From contig NZ_KQ948556.1 of the NCBI RefSeq assembly GCF_001514125.1, forward strand, positions 1,648-65,647: a stretch of DNA of 64,000 nucleotides, given 5' to 3'. A program made the position numbers and the translations under genes. This DNA comes from Streptomyces longwoodensis (lineage in GTDB: Bacteria; Actinomycetota; Actinomycetes; Streptomycetales; Streptomycetaceae). The notes below the pieces were generated by a model that saw nothing but the letters and a program-made list of their open reading frames with translations, was not told the origin of the DNA and ran no database searches. Below, piece after piece: positions 1-8,141 of this stretch; position 1 is the stretch's first letter; the number at the start of each line of letters is the position of its first letter.

Positions 1-139
1 CCGACAGCCCCTGGAACTGGGAGTGCACATCACTGCCCGTGTCCCGGACGTTTCCCGCGTCCTTCTTCAACGCGGCATGGTCGAGCTCCAGTTGGAACAG
101 GTTCCCCGTGAACTGAGGGATCTCGTCGGGCTTGATCAC
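1..139 (-). CDS. WXG100-like small protein (partial, C-terminus outside window)
   Basis: This is the first 46 codons of a gene read leftward off the window edge. The start is GTG at 139-137, with a GGGGGTGAAG purine stretch just upstream on that strand. The visible protein is polar and helical, with a heptad-like QFxxL pattern near residue 42. That look is typical of Streptomyces WXG100/ESAT-6-type proteins secreted by type VII systems or encoded next to polymorphic toxins. The W-x-G turn itself lies beyond the edge, so the family is an inference. The gene upstream on the same strand ends at 266, leaving a 126-base gap with a possible -10 box. Confidence 0.5.
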   Translation of the reverse strand, partial: MIKPDEIPQFTGNLFQLELDHAALKKDAGNVRDTGSDVHSQFQGLS

Positions 140-200
140 GCGTTCTTCACCCCCGTGCGTCCGACTCGCCTCACCGGACAACTCGCGTCAAGATCAGATC

Positions 201-206
201 ATCATA
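201..206 (-). promoter_or_regulatory. possible -10 box for the WXG100-like gene
   Basis: Read on the minus strand this is TATGAT, preceded by TG, about 60 bases before the GTG start at 139. No good -35 box is visible, so this is tentative. Confidence 0.25.
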
Positions 207-265
207 CAAAGAAGTGCACGGGGTGCCTCGGAGTCGTCACCACTTCGCTACAACGTGCGTGAGAT

Positions 266-1873
266 TCACGCCATTTGACCGTCGGGGCGCTGCTGCGCCC
301 CAGCCGACTGGTGGCCGCGCAGGCGTACGTCCTGCTCCGCCGACGCCCGCGCCTCCCGCGCCAGGTCGTCCGCGCGGACCCGGTCGGCCTGCGTCGCCGC
401 GTTCCCGCGCGCGAACAGACGCCGGGCCTCCGCCAGACGCGTCCGGGCCGTGAGCCGCACGCCCTCCCGGTGCGTCACGAGGAACGCCTCCGCAGCGGCC
501 AGGGAGTCGGCCGCCGTCAGGTGCGCCGCGGCCGCCAGCACCCCCGATTCGCCGGCGGACAGGGGCTCCGTCGCCCGTACGACGCGCCGCAGCAGCTCCA
601 GGGGGTCGTACGGCCGTCCCGACGTCACCTCCGCGCGTACGGCGGCCAGGACCGCGTCGGCGTGCAGCAGCAGCGGAGCCGCGTGCGGGGCGCCCCCCGA
701 TGCAGCGGGCGCGCGGTGGGCCGCCAGTTCCGCTTCCGCTCCGGTCAGCGCCGCCGGGACCAGCCGGGCCGCCTCGGTCAGGTCCCGCGCCAACCGGTCG
801 GTCTCGGCCAGGAACACCCCGGCCCGGGCGATCGCGCCCTCGGCCGCGCGCAGGTGCCCGGTGGCCTCGGCGGGGCGACCCAGGTCGCTCGCCTGCCGGG
901 CGCCGTTGAGCTCGGTGGTCGCCAGCACCAACCGGTCCTTGGCGAGTTCCGGGTACCCGGTCACCGCGTCGAGGGCGGCCGGCGCGTACCGGGCGTGGAG
1001 CGCGGACAAGGTGGCCTCCACCGCCGGTGTACGGGCGGTCAGTTCACGGAACCGCGCCTCCGCGACCTCCAACGCCTCAGCCAGCCGCGCCGCTTGGACC
1101 GACCATGGCGCCGACCCCGCGTCCAGGGTCCGGACCACCTCCTGGCACCGGCCCGCGATCCCGGCCAGCGCGTGCCGCCGCTCCGCCGCGTCCGCCGGTA
1201 CGCCCTCGTCGTACCGCTGCCGCATCGCGTACGCCGACGCCAGTTCCGCCTCGGCGTCGCGCACGGCCCGGGCCCAGGGGGCCACCGCCTCCGGGCCCCC
1301 GCGCGCCTCCGCGGAGGCGAGTTCCTCGCGGGCCGCGAGCAGCCGGTTCTCCGCGTCGACCAGCCCCGGTACGCCGTCCCCGTCGCCCTCTCCGCCCCCG
1401 TGCCCGGGTGCCGCCGCCTCGCCGTCCCCGTGTGCGGGTGCCGCAGCCTCCGCGTCCGCCGCCCGTGGGGCACCCGGCCTCCCCGCACCCGGTGCCGTAC
1501 GACTCCGGGCCCGGCGCCTGCGGCGTACGTAGCCGTAGCCCGCCAGGGCGCCCGCCGCGCCCACCACCGCCACGGGCAGGACCAGGTCCGCCCCGGACGT
1601 CTCGTCACCGTCCGTCGCGTCTGTCGCGTCGGTCGCGTCTGTCGCGTCGGTCGCGTCGGTCGCGTCGGTCGCGTCGGTCGCGGCAGCCGTGCCCACCGTG
1701 CCGCCTGCAGGTGAGGGCGTAATGATCGCAACCGGAGCGTCCGCGGGCGGCGTCATCCCCGGCAACACCAGCCACACGAACCCGGCCGCACCACCGAGCG
1801 CGGCGTGCGCCGCCCGCACGGCCAGGTGCGGCCCGGCACGCCGCGGCCGGCCTCGGAACAGGGGCGACGTCAC
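266..1873 (-). CDS. membrane protein like the C-terminal half of TPM-domain proteins, TPM domain absent
   Basis: A 535-residue protein from GTG at 1873; longer in-frame extensions run into the divergent neighbour and are not used. It has an N-terminal hydrophobic segment (about residues 23-40), an extracytoplasmic linker containing eight perfect Ala-Thr-Asp triplets, a second membrane segment (about 105-125) ending in a run of Arg, and then about 390 residues of Ala/Glu/Arg-rich coiled coil. The coiled coil (RLAEA, LAREARA, AEQDVR near the end) resembles the cytoplasmic part of Streptomyces TPM-domain membrane proteins, as recalled from memory. In those proteins a TPM domain sits between the two hydrophobic segments; here only a short repeat linker is present. 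Function unknown. Confidence 0.6.
   Translation of the reverse strand: MTSPLFRGRPRRAGPHLAVRAAHAALGGAAGFVWLVLPGMTPPADAPVAIITPSPAGGTVGTAAATDATDATDATDATDATDATDATDGDETSGADLVLPVAVVGAAGALAGYGYVRRRRRARSRTAPGAGRPGAPRAADAEAAAPAHGDGEAAAPGHGGGEGDGDGVPGLVDAENRLLAAREELASAEARGGPEAVAPWARAVRDAEAELASAYAMRQRYDEGVPADAAERRHALAGIAGRCQEVVRTLDAGSAPWSVQAARLAEALEVAEARFRELTARTPAVEATLSALHARYAPAALDAVTGYPELAKDRLVLATTELNGARQASDLGRPAEATGHLRAAEGAIARAGVFLAETDRLARDLTEAARLVPAALTGAEAELAAHRAPAASGGAPHAAPLLLHADAVLAAVRAEVTSGRPYDPLELLRRVVRATEPLSAGESGVLAAAAHLTAADSLAAAEAFLVTHREGVRLTARTRLAEARRLFARGNAATQADRVRADDLAREARASAEQDVRLRGHQSAGAQQRPDGQMA
1610..1681 (-). repeat. 9-bp tandem repeat, eight copies, coding for Ala-Thr-Asp
   Basis: The minus strand carries eight consecutive GCG-ACN-GAC units (ACC, ACA or ACG in the middle codon) in frame with the 266-1873 gene. 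They encode the extracytoplasmic linker. The synonymous third-base differences show it is not a very recent expansion. Confidence 0.9.
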
Positions 1874-1986
1874 ATTCGGGAGCGTAGGGCCGTGGCCACG
1901 GCCCCGCGACCGGGGTACGGCCGGGCGGCGGCGGGCCCGCGCACCCGGGCGGGACGGTGGACCGGGCGACAGGGGAGGGACACCGG

Positions 1987-3135
1987 GTGGAACGGCCGAC
2001 GGAGACAGGGGCACCGGCGGAGGCGTCGGCAGCGGCAGCGACGGGAGCCGCAGCGGACGCCCCGGCAGCAGCGTCACCCCCTGCCGAGGGCCCCACCGGC
2101 ACACCCACCGCCCCCCGCCGCGCCTGGCCCCGCCGGGCCCGTCGCACCGCCCTCGCCCTGCTCCTCCTCGTCCTGCTCCCCCTCGTCGCCTCCCAGATCG
2201 CCCTGCGCGTCACCTACGCCGGCGACCCCGCCGACGGCACCCGCACCCGGGGCCGGGACGCCCTCTGGCTCGGGCACGCCTGGGTCGACGGGCGCAAGGG
2301 CGACGCCGACGTGGCCGCGCTGGCCGAGCGGCTCGCGGGCACCGGGGTCAAGGACCTCTACGTGCACGCGGGACCGCTGGAACACGACGGCACGCTGCCC
2401 GCCTCGCTGTACCCGAAGGCCCGTTGGCTGGTGGGCGCGGTGCACCGGGAGATGCCCGGGGTGCGGGTGCAGGCCTGGCTCGGGGACGTGCTCGCCACCG
2501 AGGGGCCGACCGGGATGCGGCTGGCGGACGCCGGCACCCGCGCCCACGTCGTCCGGTCCACCCGGCAGGTCCTCGACGCCGGTTTCGAGGGCGCCCACTT
2601 CGACCTGGAGCCGCTGCACTCGGGGGACCGCCACTACCTAGGCCTGCTGGACCGGCTGCACGCCGTGACCCGCGCGCGGAACGTCCCGCTGTCCGTCGCC
2701 GCCCACCAGATCGACCCGCTGCCCGGCTTCCACTCCTTCTGGGGCACGGTCGCCGGGCACCCCAAGTGGTGGTCGCAGGCGTTCTTCGGCGAGGTCGCGC
2801 ACCGTGTCGACCAGATCGCCGTCATGTCGTACGACACCCTGCAGCCGCTGCAGAGCACCTACGGCGGCTACGTCGCCCAGCAGACCTCGCTCGCCCTGGA
2901 GGTCACCCCGCCCGGCACCGACCTGCTGATGGGGCTGCCCTTCTACCACGAGAACCGCTTCGGCCACTGGAACCACGCGGAGACCGCCCGGGCCGCCGTC
3001 CGCGGCGCCCGCCTCGGCCTCTCCCGCACGGACGCCGGCCGCGCACGGTTCGGGGTGGCCCTGTACGTCGACTTCGCGGCCACGGACTCCGACTGGGCGG
3101 CGTACCGGGAAGGTTGGTGCGACCGGGCCGGGTGA
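1987..3135 (+). CDS. membrane-anchored GH18-like (TIM-barrel) protein
   Basis: A 382-residue protein. GTG at 1987 is preferred over GTG at 1957 because AGGGGAGGGA (1971-1980) is correctly spaced. The N-terminus is Ala/Pro/Thr-rich and cytoplasmic, followed by Arg-rich residues and one membrane helix (about residues 54-70). The outer domain has TIM-barrel features: repeated strand/helix segments, HFDLEP in the place of the GH18 catalytic strand, and MSYDT as in the later conserved GH18 strand. The acidic cluster is reduced compared with the full DxxDxDxE motif, so hydrolytic activity is uncertain. Expected topology is type II, facing the wall. It is divergent from the TPM-like gene and lies 43 bases before the phosphotransferase. 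Confidence 0.55.
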   Translation: MERPTETGAPAEASAAAATGAAADAPAAASPPAEGPTGTPTAPRRAWPRRARRTALALLLLVLLPLVASQIALRVTYAGDPADGTRTRGRDALWLGHAWVDGRKGDADVAALAERLAGTGVKDLYVHAGPLEHDGTLPASLYPKARWLVGAVHREMPGVRVQAWLGDVLATEGPTGMRLADAGTRAHVVRSTRQVLDAGFEGAHFDLEPLHSGDRHYLGLLDRLHAVTRARNVPLSVAAHQIDPLPGFHSFWGTVAGHPKWWSQAFFGEVAHRVDQIAVMSYDTLQPLQSTYGGYVAQQTSLALEVTPPGTDLLMGLPFYHENRFGHWNHAETARAAVRGARLGLSRTDAGRARFGVALYVDFAATDSDWAAYREGWCDRAG

Positions 3136-3178
3136 AAACGAGGGGCGCGGCCGGGCCCGGGCCGTGAGACTCAGGGGC

Positions 3179-4156
3179 ATGGACCGCGTACGACGCCACC
3201 TGACCGCCGCCGACCTGGCGCCCCTCGCCCGCACCGCCCTGGGGCCACGGCGCACCCTCGACGGCGTCGAGCGGCTGCGCGGCGGCAGCAGGAAGGGCGT
3301 GTACCGGCTGCGCTGCGACGACGGCGCGACGGCCGTCGCGTACGTGTGGTCGCCGGAGGAGGACTACTGGGACCACGGCGGACACCCGGACCCCCGGGAC
3401 CCCTTCTCGGCGGCCTCCGGGCCCGCCCTGTTCGCTGCCGCCCACGACCGGCTGACCGCCGTGGGTGTGCGCACGCCCCGCCTGCTGCACCTCGGCACGG
3501 ACGCGGCCGTCGTCGAGGACGTGACCGGCGGCAGCCTGGAGGAGGTACTCGCCCGCGACCCGGCCGCAGCCGCCGCCACGCTGGGCCGGCTCGGCGAGGC
3601 GGTCCGCGCCCTGGGCGCCCACGCGTCGGCGGCCTACGGGAAGGTCGCCGTCGTCGACGCCGGCGGCTCCTCGCACGGGACGTCCTGCGTCCAGGTCGTA
3701 CGGGACCGGGCGCTGCGGGACGTCGAGGAGGCGGCCGGGCGCGACCCGCGGATCGCGGCCGTGCGGGAGGAGGCGGCCGAGCGGCTCGGGCACCTCGCCG
3801 CGGCGGTGCGCCCGCGCACCCGGCACGCACTGGTGCACGGCGAACTCGGGCCCGACCACGTACTCGTGGCCCCGGACGGCGCCCCGGTCCTCATCGACGT
3901 CGAGGGGCTGATGTACTTCGACGTCGAGCAGGAGCACGTGTTCCTGGAGCTGCGCTTCGGGCCCCACTATGACCGGCTGCGCGTCCCCGGGCTCGACGGG
4001 GACCGGCTGCGGCTGTACCGCCTCGCCCTGCACCTGTCGCTGGTCGCGGGCCCGTTGCGGCTGCTGGACGGCGACTTCCCGGACGCGGGGGCGATGCGGG
4101 GCATCGCGGAGTTCAACCTGCGCCGGGTGCTCAGCCTCCTGCGCCCCGTCTCCTGA
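3179..4156 (+). CDS. aminoglycoside phosphotransferase (APH)-fold protein
   Basis: A 325-residue protein from ATG 3179; GTG at 3164 would add five residues, and neither start has a strong ribosome site. The kinase-like layout is visible: an N-terminal lobe, then HGELGPDHVLV as the catalytic loop and IDVEG as the metal-binding segment. Active APH enzymes usually have HGDxxxxN and D(F/W)E, so the catalytic Asp is Glu and the Asn is His here. It may be a variant small-molecule kinase or inactive. Its last 26 bases overlap the end of sdhB on the other strand. Substrate cannot be told from sequence; resistance to an aminoglycoside should not be assumed. Confidence 0.6.
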   Translation: MDRVRRHLTAADLAPLARTALGPRRTLDGVERLRGGSRKGVYRLRCDDGATAVAYVWSPEEDYWDHGGHPDPRDPFSAASGPALFAAAHDRLTAVGVRTPRLLHLGTDAAVVEDVTGGSLEEVLARDPAAAAATLGRLGEAVRALGAHASAAYGKVAVVDAGGSSHGTSCVQVVRDRALRDVEEAAGRDPRIAAVREEAAERLGHLAAAVRPRTRHALVHGELGPDHVLVAPDGAPVLIDVEGLMYFDVEQEHVFLELRFGPHYDRLRVPGLDGDRLRLYRLALHLSLVAGPLRLLDGDFPDAGAMRGIAEFNLRRVLSLLRPVS

Positions 4157-4907
4157 TCTTCGAGCCGAGCCAGACCAGGGGGTCGTACTTACGGTCGACG
4201 GCGCGTTCCTTGAGGGGGATCAGGGCGTTGTCGGTGATCTTGATGCCCTCGGGGCAGACCTCGGTGCAGCACTTGGTGATGTTGCAGTAGCCGAGGCCGT
4301 GGACCTCCTGGGCCGCGCGTTCGCGGTCCAGGCCGGTGTCCGCGGCCGCGTCCAGCGGGTGCATGTCGAGTTCGGCGACCCGCATCAGGAAGCGCGGGCC
4401 GGCGAAGGCCGTCTTGTTCTCCTCGTGGTCGCGCACCACGTGGCAGGTGTCCTGGCACAGGAAGCACTCGATGCACTTGCGGAACTCCTGCGGGCGGTCC
4501 ACGTCCTCCTGCATCATGCGGTACTCGCCGGGGCCCAGCCCGGCGGGCGGCACGAACGCCGGGACCTCCCGCGCCTTCCGGTAGTTGAAGCCGACGTCCG
4601 TCACCAGGTCGCGGACCACGGGGAAGGCCCGCAAGGGGGTCACCGTGACCGTCTCGGCCCGGTCGAAGACCGACATGCGGGTCATGCACATCAGCCGCGG
4701 GCGCCCGTTGACCTCGGCCGAGCACGAACCGCACTTGCCGGCCTTGCAGTTCCAGCGGACGGCCAGGTCGGGGGCCTGGGTGGCCTGGATGCGGTGGATG
4801 ACGTCCAGCACCACCTCGCCCTCGTCGACCTCGACCCGGTAGTCCTCCAGGCCGCCGCCGTCCACGTCCCCCCGCCACACCTTGAATCGAGCCTGGTAGC
4901 CGCTCAC
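4131..4907 (-). CDS. sdhB: succinate dehydrogenase iron-sulfur subunit
   Basis: A 258-residue protein starting with GTG at 4907, whose bases overlap the TGA of sdhA. It carries electrons from the flavoprotein to the membrane quinone site. The N-terminal plant-type ferredoxin domain has CxxxxCGSC and a later C (about residues 57-80) for the [2Fe-2S] cluster. The C-terminal domain has CIECFLCQDTC and a CC-TEVCPEGI segment for the [4Fe-4S] and [3Fe-4S] clusters. Size and order (sdhC-sdhA-sdhB) match the actinobacterial Sdh1 operon (Rv0249c-Rv0247c in M. tuberculosis) rather than the four-gene sdhCDAB type. Confidence 0.93.
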   Translation of the reverse strand: MSGYQARFKVWRGDVDGGGLEDYRVEVDEGEVVLDVIHRIQATQAPDLAVRWNCKAGKCGSCSAEVNGRPRLMCMTRMSVFDRAETVTVTPLRAFPVVRDLVTDVGFNYRKAREVPAFVPPAGLGPGEYRMMQEDVDRPQEFRKCIECFLCQDTCHVVRDHEENKTAFAGPRFLMRVAELDMHPLDAAADTGLDRERAAQEVHGLGYCNITKCCTEVCPEGIKITDNALIPLKERAVDRKYDPLVWLGSKIRRRGAGG

Positions 4908-6916
4908 TCGTACAGCTCCTCCTCGGCGAGGTACTTGACCAGCTCCTCCTTGTCGAACAGGGCGAGCAGGTCCGGGCGGACGGGTTCGGTGGTCTCGCGG
5001 GTGAGGCGGATCCGGCCGCTCACCGGGTCGGCGGCGGTGAGTCCGCCCGTCGGGTCGGTGGCGGCGAGGCCGCCCGTGCCACCGGTGGCCGCGAGGCCGC
5101 CCGTCGGGTCGGTCAGCGTGCACAGCAGGTTGATCCGGCGCCAGGCGCGGTCCATGGCCGGGTGGTCCTCGCGGGTGTGCCCGCCGCGCGACTCGGTGCG
5201 CTCCAGCGCGGCCCGCGCCACGCACTCGCTGACCAGCAGCATGTTGCGCAGGTCCAGGGCGAGGTGCCAGCCCGGGTTGAACTGGCGGTGCCCCTCGACG
5301 CCGGCCCGGCGCGCCCGCACCCGCAGCTCGGCGAGCTTGACCAGGGCCTGCCGCATCTCGCCCTCCCGGCGGATGATGCCGACCAGGTCGTTCATGGTCT
5401 GCTGGAGCTCCTGGTGCAGGGTGTAGGGGTTCTCCGGGGGGCGCCCGCCGGCCCCGGCGTCCTCGTGCGCGGCGTCGGCCTCGGCCTCGGCGGAGAACGG
5501 CCGTAGGGCCTCGGCCGCCGCCGCGTCGACCTGCGCGTCGTCGGCCCGCGGACGGGCCCCGGCCAGTGCGGCCGCGTACTCGGCGGCGTGCCGGCCCGCC
5601 CGCCGGCCGAAGACCAGCAGGTCGGACAGGGAGTTGCCGCCGAGCCGGTTGGAGCCGTGCATGCCGCCCGCGACCTCACCGGCCGCGTACAGCCCCGGCA
5701 CCCCGCGGGCCGCCGCCGAGTCGGAGTCGACCGCGATGCCGCCCATCACGTAGTGGCAGGTCGGCCCGACCTCCATCGCCTCGGCCGTGATGTCGACGTC
5801 GGCCAGCTCCTTGAACTGGTGGTACATCGACGGCAGCCGCCGCCTGATCACCTCGGCGGGCATCCGGGTGGACACGTCGAGGAAGACGCCGCCGTGCGGG
5901 GAGCCCCGCCCCGCCTTGACCTCGGCGTTGATGGCGCGGGCGACCTCGTCGCGGGGGAGCAGCTCGGGCGGCCGCCGGTGGTGGTCCGGGTCGTCGTACC
6001 AGCGGTCGGCCTCCTCCTCCGTCTCGGCGTACTTCTCCTTGAAGACGTCGGGGACGTACCGGAACATGAACCGGTCGCCCTCGGAGTTGCGCAGCACCCC
6101 GCCGTCGCCGCGCACGGACTCGGTGACGAGGATGCCCTTGACCGACGGCGGCCAGACCATGCCGGTCGGGTGGAACTGCACGAACTCCATGTTCAGCAGC
6201 GGGGCGCCCGCGAGCAGCGCCAGCGCGTGCCCGTCGCCGGTGTACTCCCAGGAGTTGGACGTCACCTTGAACGACTTGCCGATGCCGCCCGTGGCGATCA
6301 CGACGGCCGGTGCCTCCAGGACGAAGAAGCGGCCGGACTCCCGCTCGTAGCCGAAGACGCCCGACACGCGGTCGCCGTCCTTGAGCACCCGGGTGACCGT
6401 GCACTCCTGGAAGACCTTCAGCCGGGCCTCGTGGTCGCCGGTCTCCCGGAAGTCCTCCTGCTGGAGGGCGACGACCTTCTGCTGAAGGGTGCGGATCAGT
6501 TCCAGGCCCGTGCGGTCGCCGACGTGCGCGAGGCGCGGGTACTCGTGCCCGCCGAAGTTGCGCTGGGAGATCCGCCCGTCCTTGGTGCGGTCGAACAGCG
6601 CGCCCCACGTCTCCAGTTCCCACACCCGGTCCGGGGCCTCCTGGGCGTGCAGTTCGGCCATCCGCCACTGGTTGAGGAACTTCCCGCCGCGCAGGGTGTC
6701 GCGGAAGTGCACCTGCCAGCTGTCGTGCTCGTTGGCGTTGGCCATGGCGGCGGCGATCCCGCCCTCGGCCATCACCGTGTGCGCCTTGCCGAACAGCGAC
6801 TTGCAGACCACCGCCGTACGGCAGCCCCGCTCGCGGGCCTCGATGGCGGCCCGCAGACCGGCACCGCCGGCCCCGACCACGACGACGTCCCACTCCTGGC
6901 GGTCGACCACGGACAT
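4904..6916 (-). CDS. sdhA: succinate dehydrogenase / fumarate reductase flavoprotein subunit
   Basis: A 670-residue flavoprotein that oxidises succinate to fumarate. ATG 6916 is taken as start because the Rossmann motif VVVVGAGGAGLRAA follows at once; an upstream GTG at 6949 would add 11 residues. KAHTVMAEGG carries the His expected to hold FAD covalently. QFHPTG and HYVMGGI are substrate-site motifs of the family, and GGNSLSDLLVFGRRAG is the C-terminal FAD-binding segment. Near the C-terminus (about residues 600-632) there is a Gly/Thr/Asp/Pro repeat insert that I do not expect in this family. It overlaps sdhB by four bases and follows sdhC after about 80 bases. Confidence 0.93.
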   Translation of the reverse strand: MSVVDRQEWDVVVVGAGGAGLRAAIEARERGCRTAVVCKSLFGKAHTVMAEGGIAAAMANANEHDSWQVHFRDTLRGGKFLNQWRMAELHAQEAPDRVWELETWGALFDRTKDGRISQRNFGGHEYPRLAHVGDRTGLELIRTLQQKVVALQQEDFRETGDHEARLKVFQECTVTRVLKDGDRVSGVFGYERESGRFFVLEAPAVVIATGGIGKSFKVTSNSWEYTGDGHALALLAGAPLLNMEFVQFHPTGMVWPPSVKGILVTESVRGDGGVLRNSEGDRFMFRYVPDVFKEKYAETEEEADRWYDDPDHHRRPPELLPRDEVARAINAEVKAGRGSPHGGVFLDVSTRMPAEVIRRRLPSMYHQFKELADVDITAEAMEVGPTCHYVMGGIAVDSDSAAARGVPGLYAAGEVAGGMHGSNRLGGNSLSDLLVFGRRAGRHAAEYAAALAGARPRADDAQVDAAAAEALRPFSAEAEADAAHEDAGAGGRPPENPYTLHQELQQTMNDLVGIIRREGEMRQALVKLAELRVRARRAGVEGHRQFNPGWHLALDLRNMLLVSECVARAALERTESRGGHTREDHPAMDRAWRRINLLCTLTDPTGGLAATGGTGGLAATDPTGGLTAADPVSGRIRLTRETTEPVRPDLLALFDKEELVKYLAEEELYE
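5035..5121 (-). repeat. imperfect direct repeats inside sdhA
   Basis: GCCCGTCGGGTCGGT occurs twice (about 5046-5060 and 5100-5114), with related units between. In sdhA it encodes successive DPTGGLAAT-like copies forming a flexible loop before the conserved C-terminal end. Confidence 0.75.
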
Positions 6917-6996
6917 CAGCAGGCCCCACTCACTAGACGCACCGGACACACGGGTGACGGACGGGAACGCGCACTGTGCTCACGGGAAATTGCTCA

Positions 6997-7833
6997 CTAG
7001 AAGAAACGCGGATCGTCGAACGCCCCGGACGCGACGAGCCAGACGTAGAGGTCGGCGAGCGCCACGCTGACCAGCGACGCCCAGGCGAGCAGCATGTGCC
7101 GGGCGTTCAGCCGGCCCACGAACTGCCACATCCGGTAGCGCACGGGGTGCCGGGAGAAGTGCTTGAGCTTGCCGCCGACGATGTGCCGGCAGGAGTGGCA
7201 GGACAGGGTGTACGCCCAGATCAGCACGATGTTGGCCAGGAACACCAGGGTGCCCAGGCCCATGTGGCCCCAGGCGTAGTGCTCGTCGCGGAAGGCGAGC
7301 GCGGTGTCGTAGGTGAGGATCCCGGCGACGACGACCGCCGCGTAGAAGAAGTACCGGTGCAGGTTCTGCAGGACCAGCGGGAAGCGGGTCTCGCCGGTGT
7401 ACGTCCGGTGCGGCTCGGCCACCGCGCAGGCCGGGGGCGAGGCCCAGAAGCCCCGGTAGTAGGCCTTGCGGTAGTAGTAGCAGGTCAGGCGGAAGCCCAG
7501 CGGGAAGACCAGGATGATGATCGCCGGGGAGATCCCCCACCAGCCGCCGAACACCTCCCAGTTGGGCCCGGCGTGCATCGGCCTGCACCGCTCGGCCAGG
7601 CACGGCGAGTAGAACGGCGACACGTAGGGCGCCGCGTAGTAGTCCGAGTCCGCGAAGGCCCGCCAGGTCGAGTAGACGACGAAGGCGAGCAGACCGGCGG
7701 TGGTGGCGGCGGGCGCCAGCCACCACCGGTCGGTGCGCAAGTGGGGGGCGGCGATCGCGGCGCGCGTGGCGCCGCGGACACCGCCCCGCGCCCGGGCGGG
7801 TTCGGTGGCAGGGGGTTCCGTACCAGTGGCCAC
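6997..7833 (-). CDS. sdhC: succinate dehydrogenase membrane anchor subunit (Sdh1 type)
   Basis: A 278-residue integral membrane protein, much larger than classical SdhC (about 125 residues) and matching the single-anchor Sdh1 type. GTG 7833 is chosen for its CCGGAG ribosome site; upstream extension is Pro/Arg-rich. Five hydrophobic segments are visible. Between the third and fourth is SCHSCRHIVGG, a CHxCxxH cluster near the membrane that could bind metal. I recall a report that the mycobacterial Sdh1 anchor holds a Rieske-type [2Fe-2S] cluster; this motif is a natural candidate for the ligands. The gene is 17 bases after the 96-residue gene and is followed by sdhA. Confidence 0.85.
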   Translation of the reverse strand: MATGTEPPATEPARARGGVRGATRAAIAAPHLRTDRWWLAPAATTAGLLAFVVYSTWRAFADSDYYAAPYVSPFYSPCLAERCRPMHAGPNWEVFGGWWGISPAIIILVFPLGFRLTCYYYRKAYYRGFWASPPACAVAEPHRTYTGETRFPLVLQNLHRYFFYAAVVVAGILTYDTALAFRDEHYAWGHMGLGTLVFLANIVLIWAYTLSCHSCRHIVGGKLKHFSRHPVRYRMWQFVGRLNARHMLLAWASLVSVALADLYVWLVASGAFDDPRFF

Positions 7834-7850
7834 GGGTGACTCCGGTCGGC

Positions 7851-8141
7851 TCAGGGGGCGCGACGGTCGCGGGCGCCGAGTCCCTCGTCGTCCGAGTCCG
7901 TCCACAGGCTGACGTCGTAGGGGGTGTCGGAGATGGTCACGAGCTCCGGGACGGCGGCCACGACCGGGGTCGCGGCGGCCTGCCGGAGCAGGGCGACGCT
8001 CTCGCGCAGGTGCTGGGCGTCGGTGCGGACGCGGCGGATCTCCAGACCGCCGCCACCGACCTGTTTCTCGAGTCGGCCGACCGACCGGAGCAGCTCGTCC
8101 ATGCAGCGCTGGATCGAAGCCAGGTCGTCGTTCACGGACAT
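7851..8141 (-). CDS. small coiled-coil protein, first gene of the sdh operon
   Basis: A 96-residue protein from ATG 8141, with GAGGTG seven bases upstream. Residues about 5-60 form an amphipathic helix or coiled coil (DDLASIQRCMDELLRSVGRLEKQV, shown here only as pattern: charged/Leu heptads), followed by an acidic tail. There is no signal peptide or membrane segment. The stop lies 17 bases before the sdhC start on the same strand, so the two are probably cotranscribed. I do not recognise the family. A role in assembly or control of Sdh is a guess from position only. Confidence 0.65.
   Translation of the reverse strand: MSVNDDLASIQRCMDELLRSVGRLEKQVGGGGLEIRRVRTDAQHLRESVALLRQAAATPVVAAVPELVTISDTPYDVSLWTDSDDEGLGARDRRAP

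Noticed and set aside
1610..1681. Short regular repeats considered as CRISPR
   Set aside because: Units are 9 bases, contiguous and in coding frame, without spacers.
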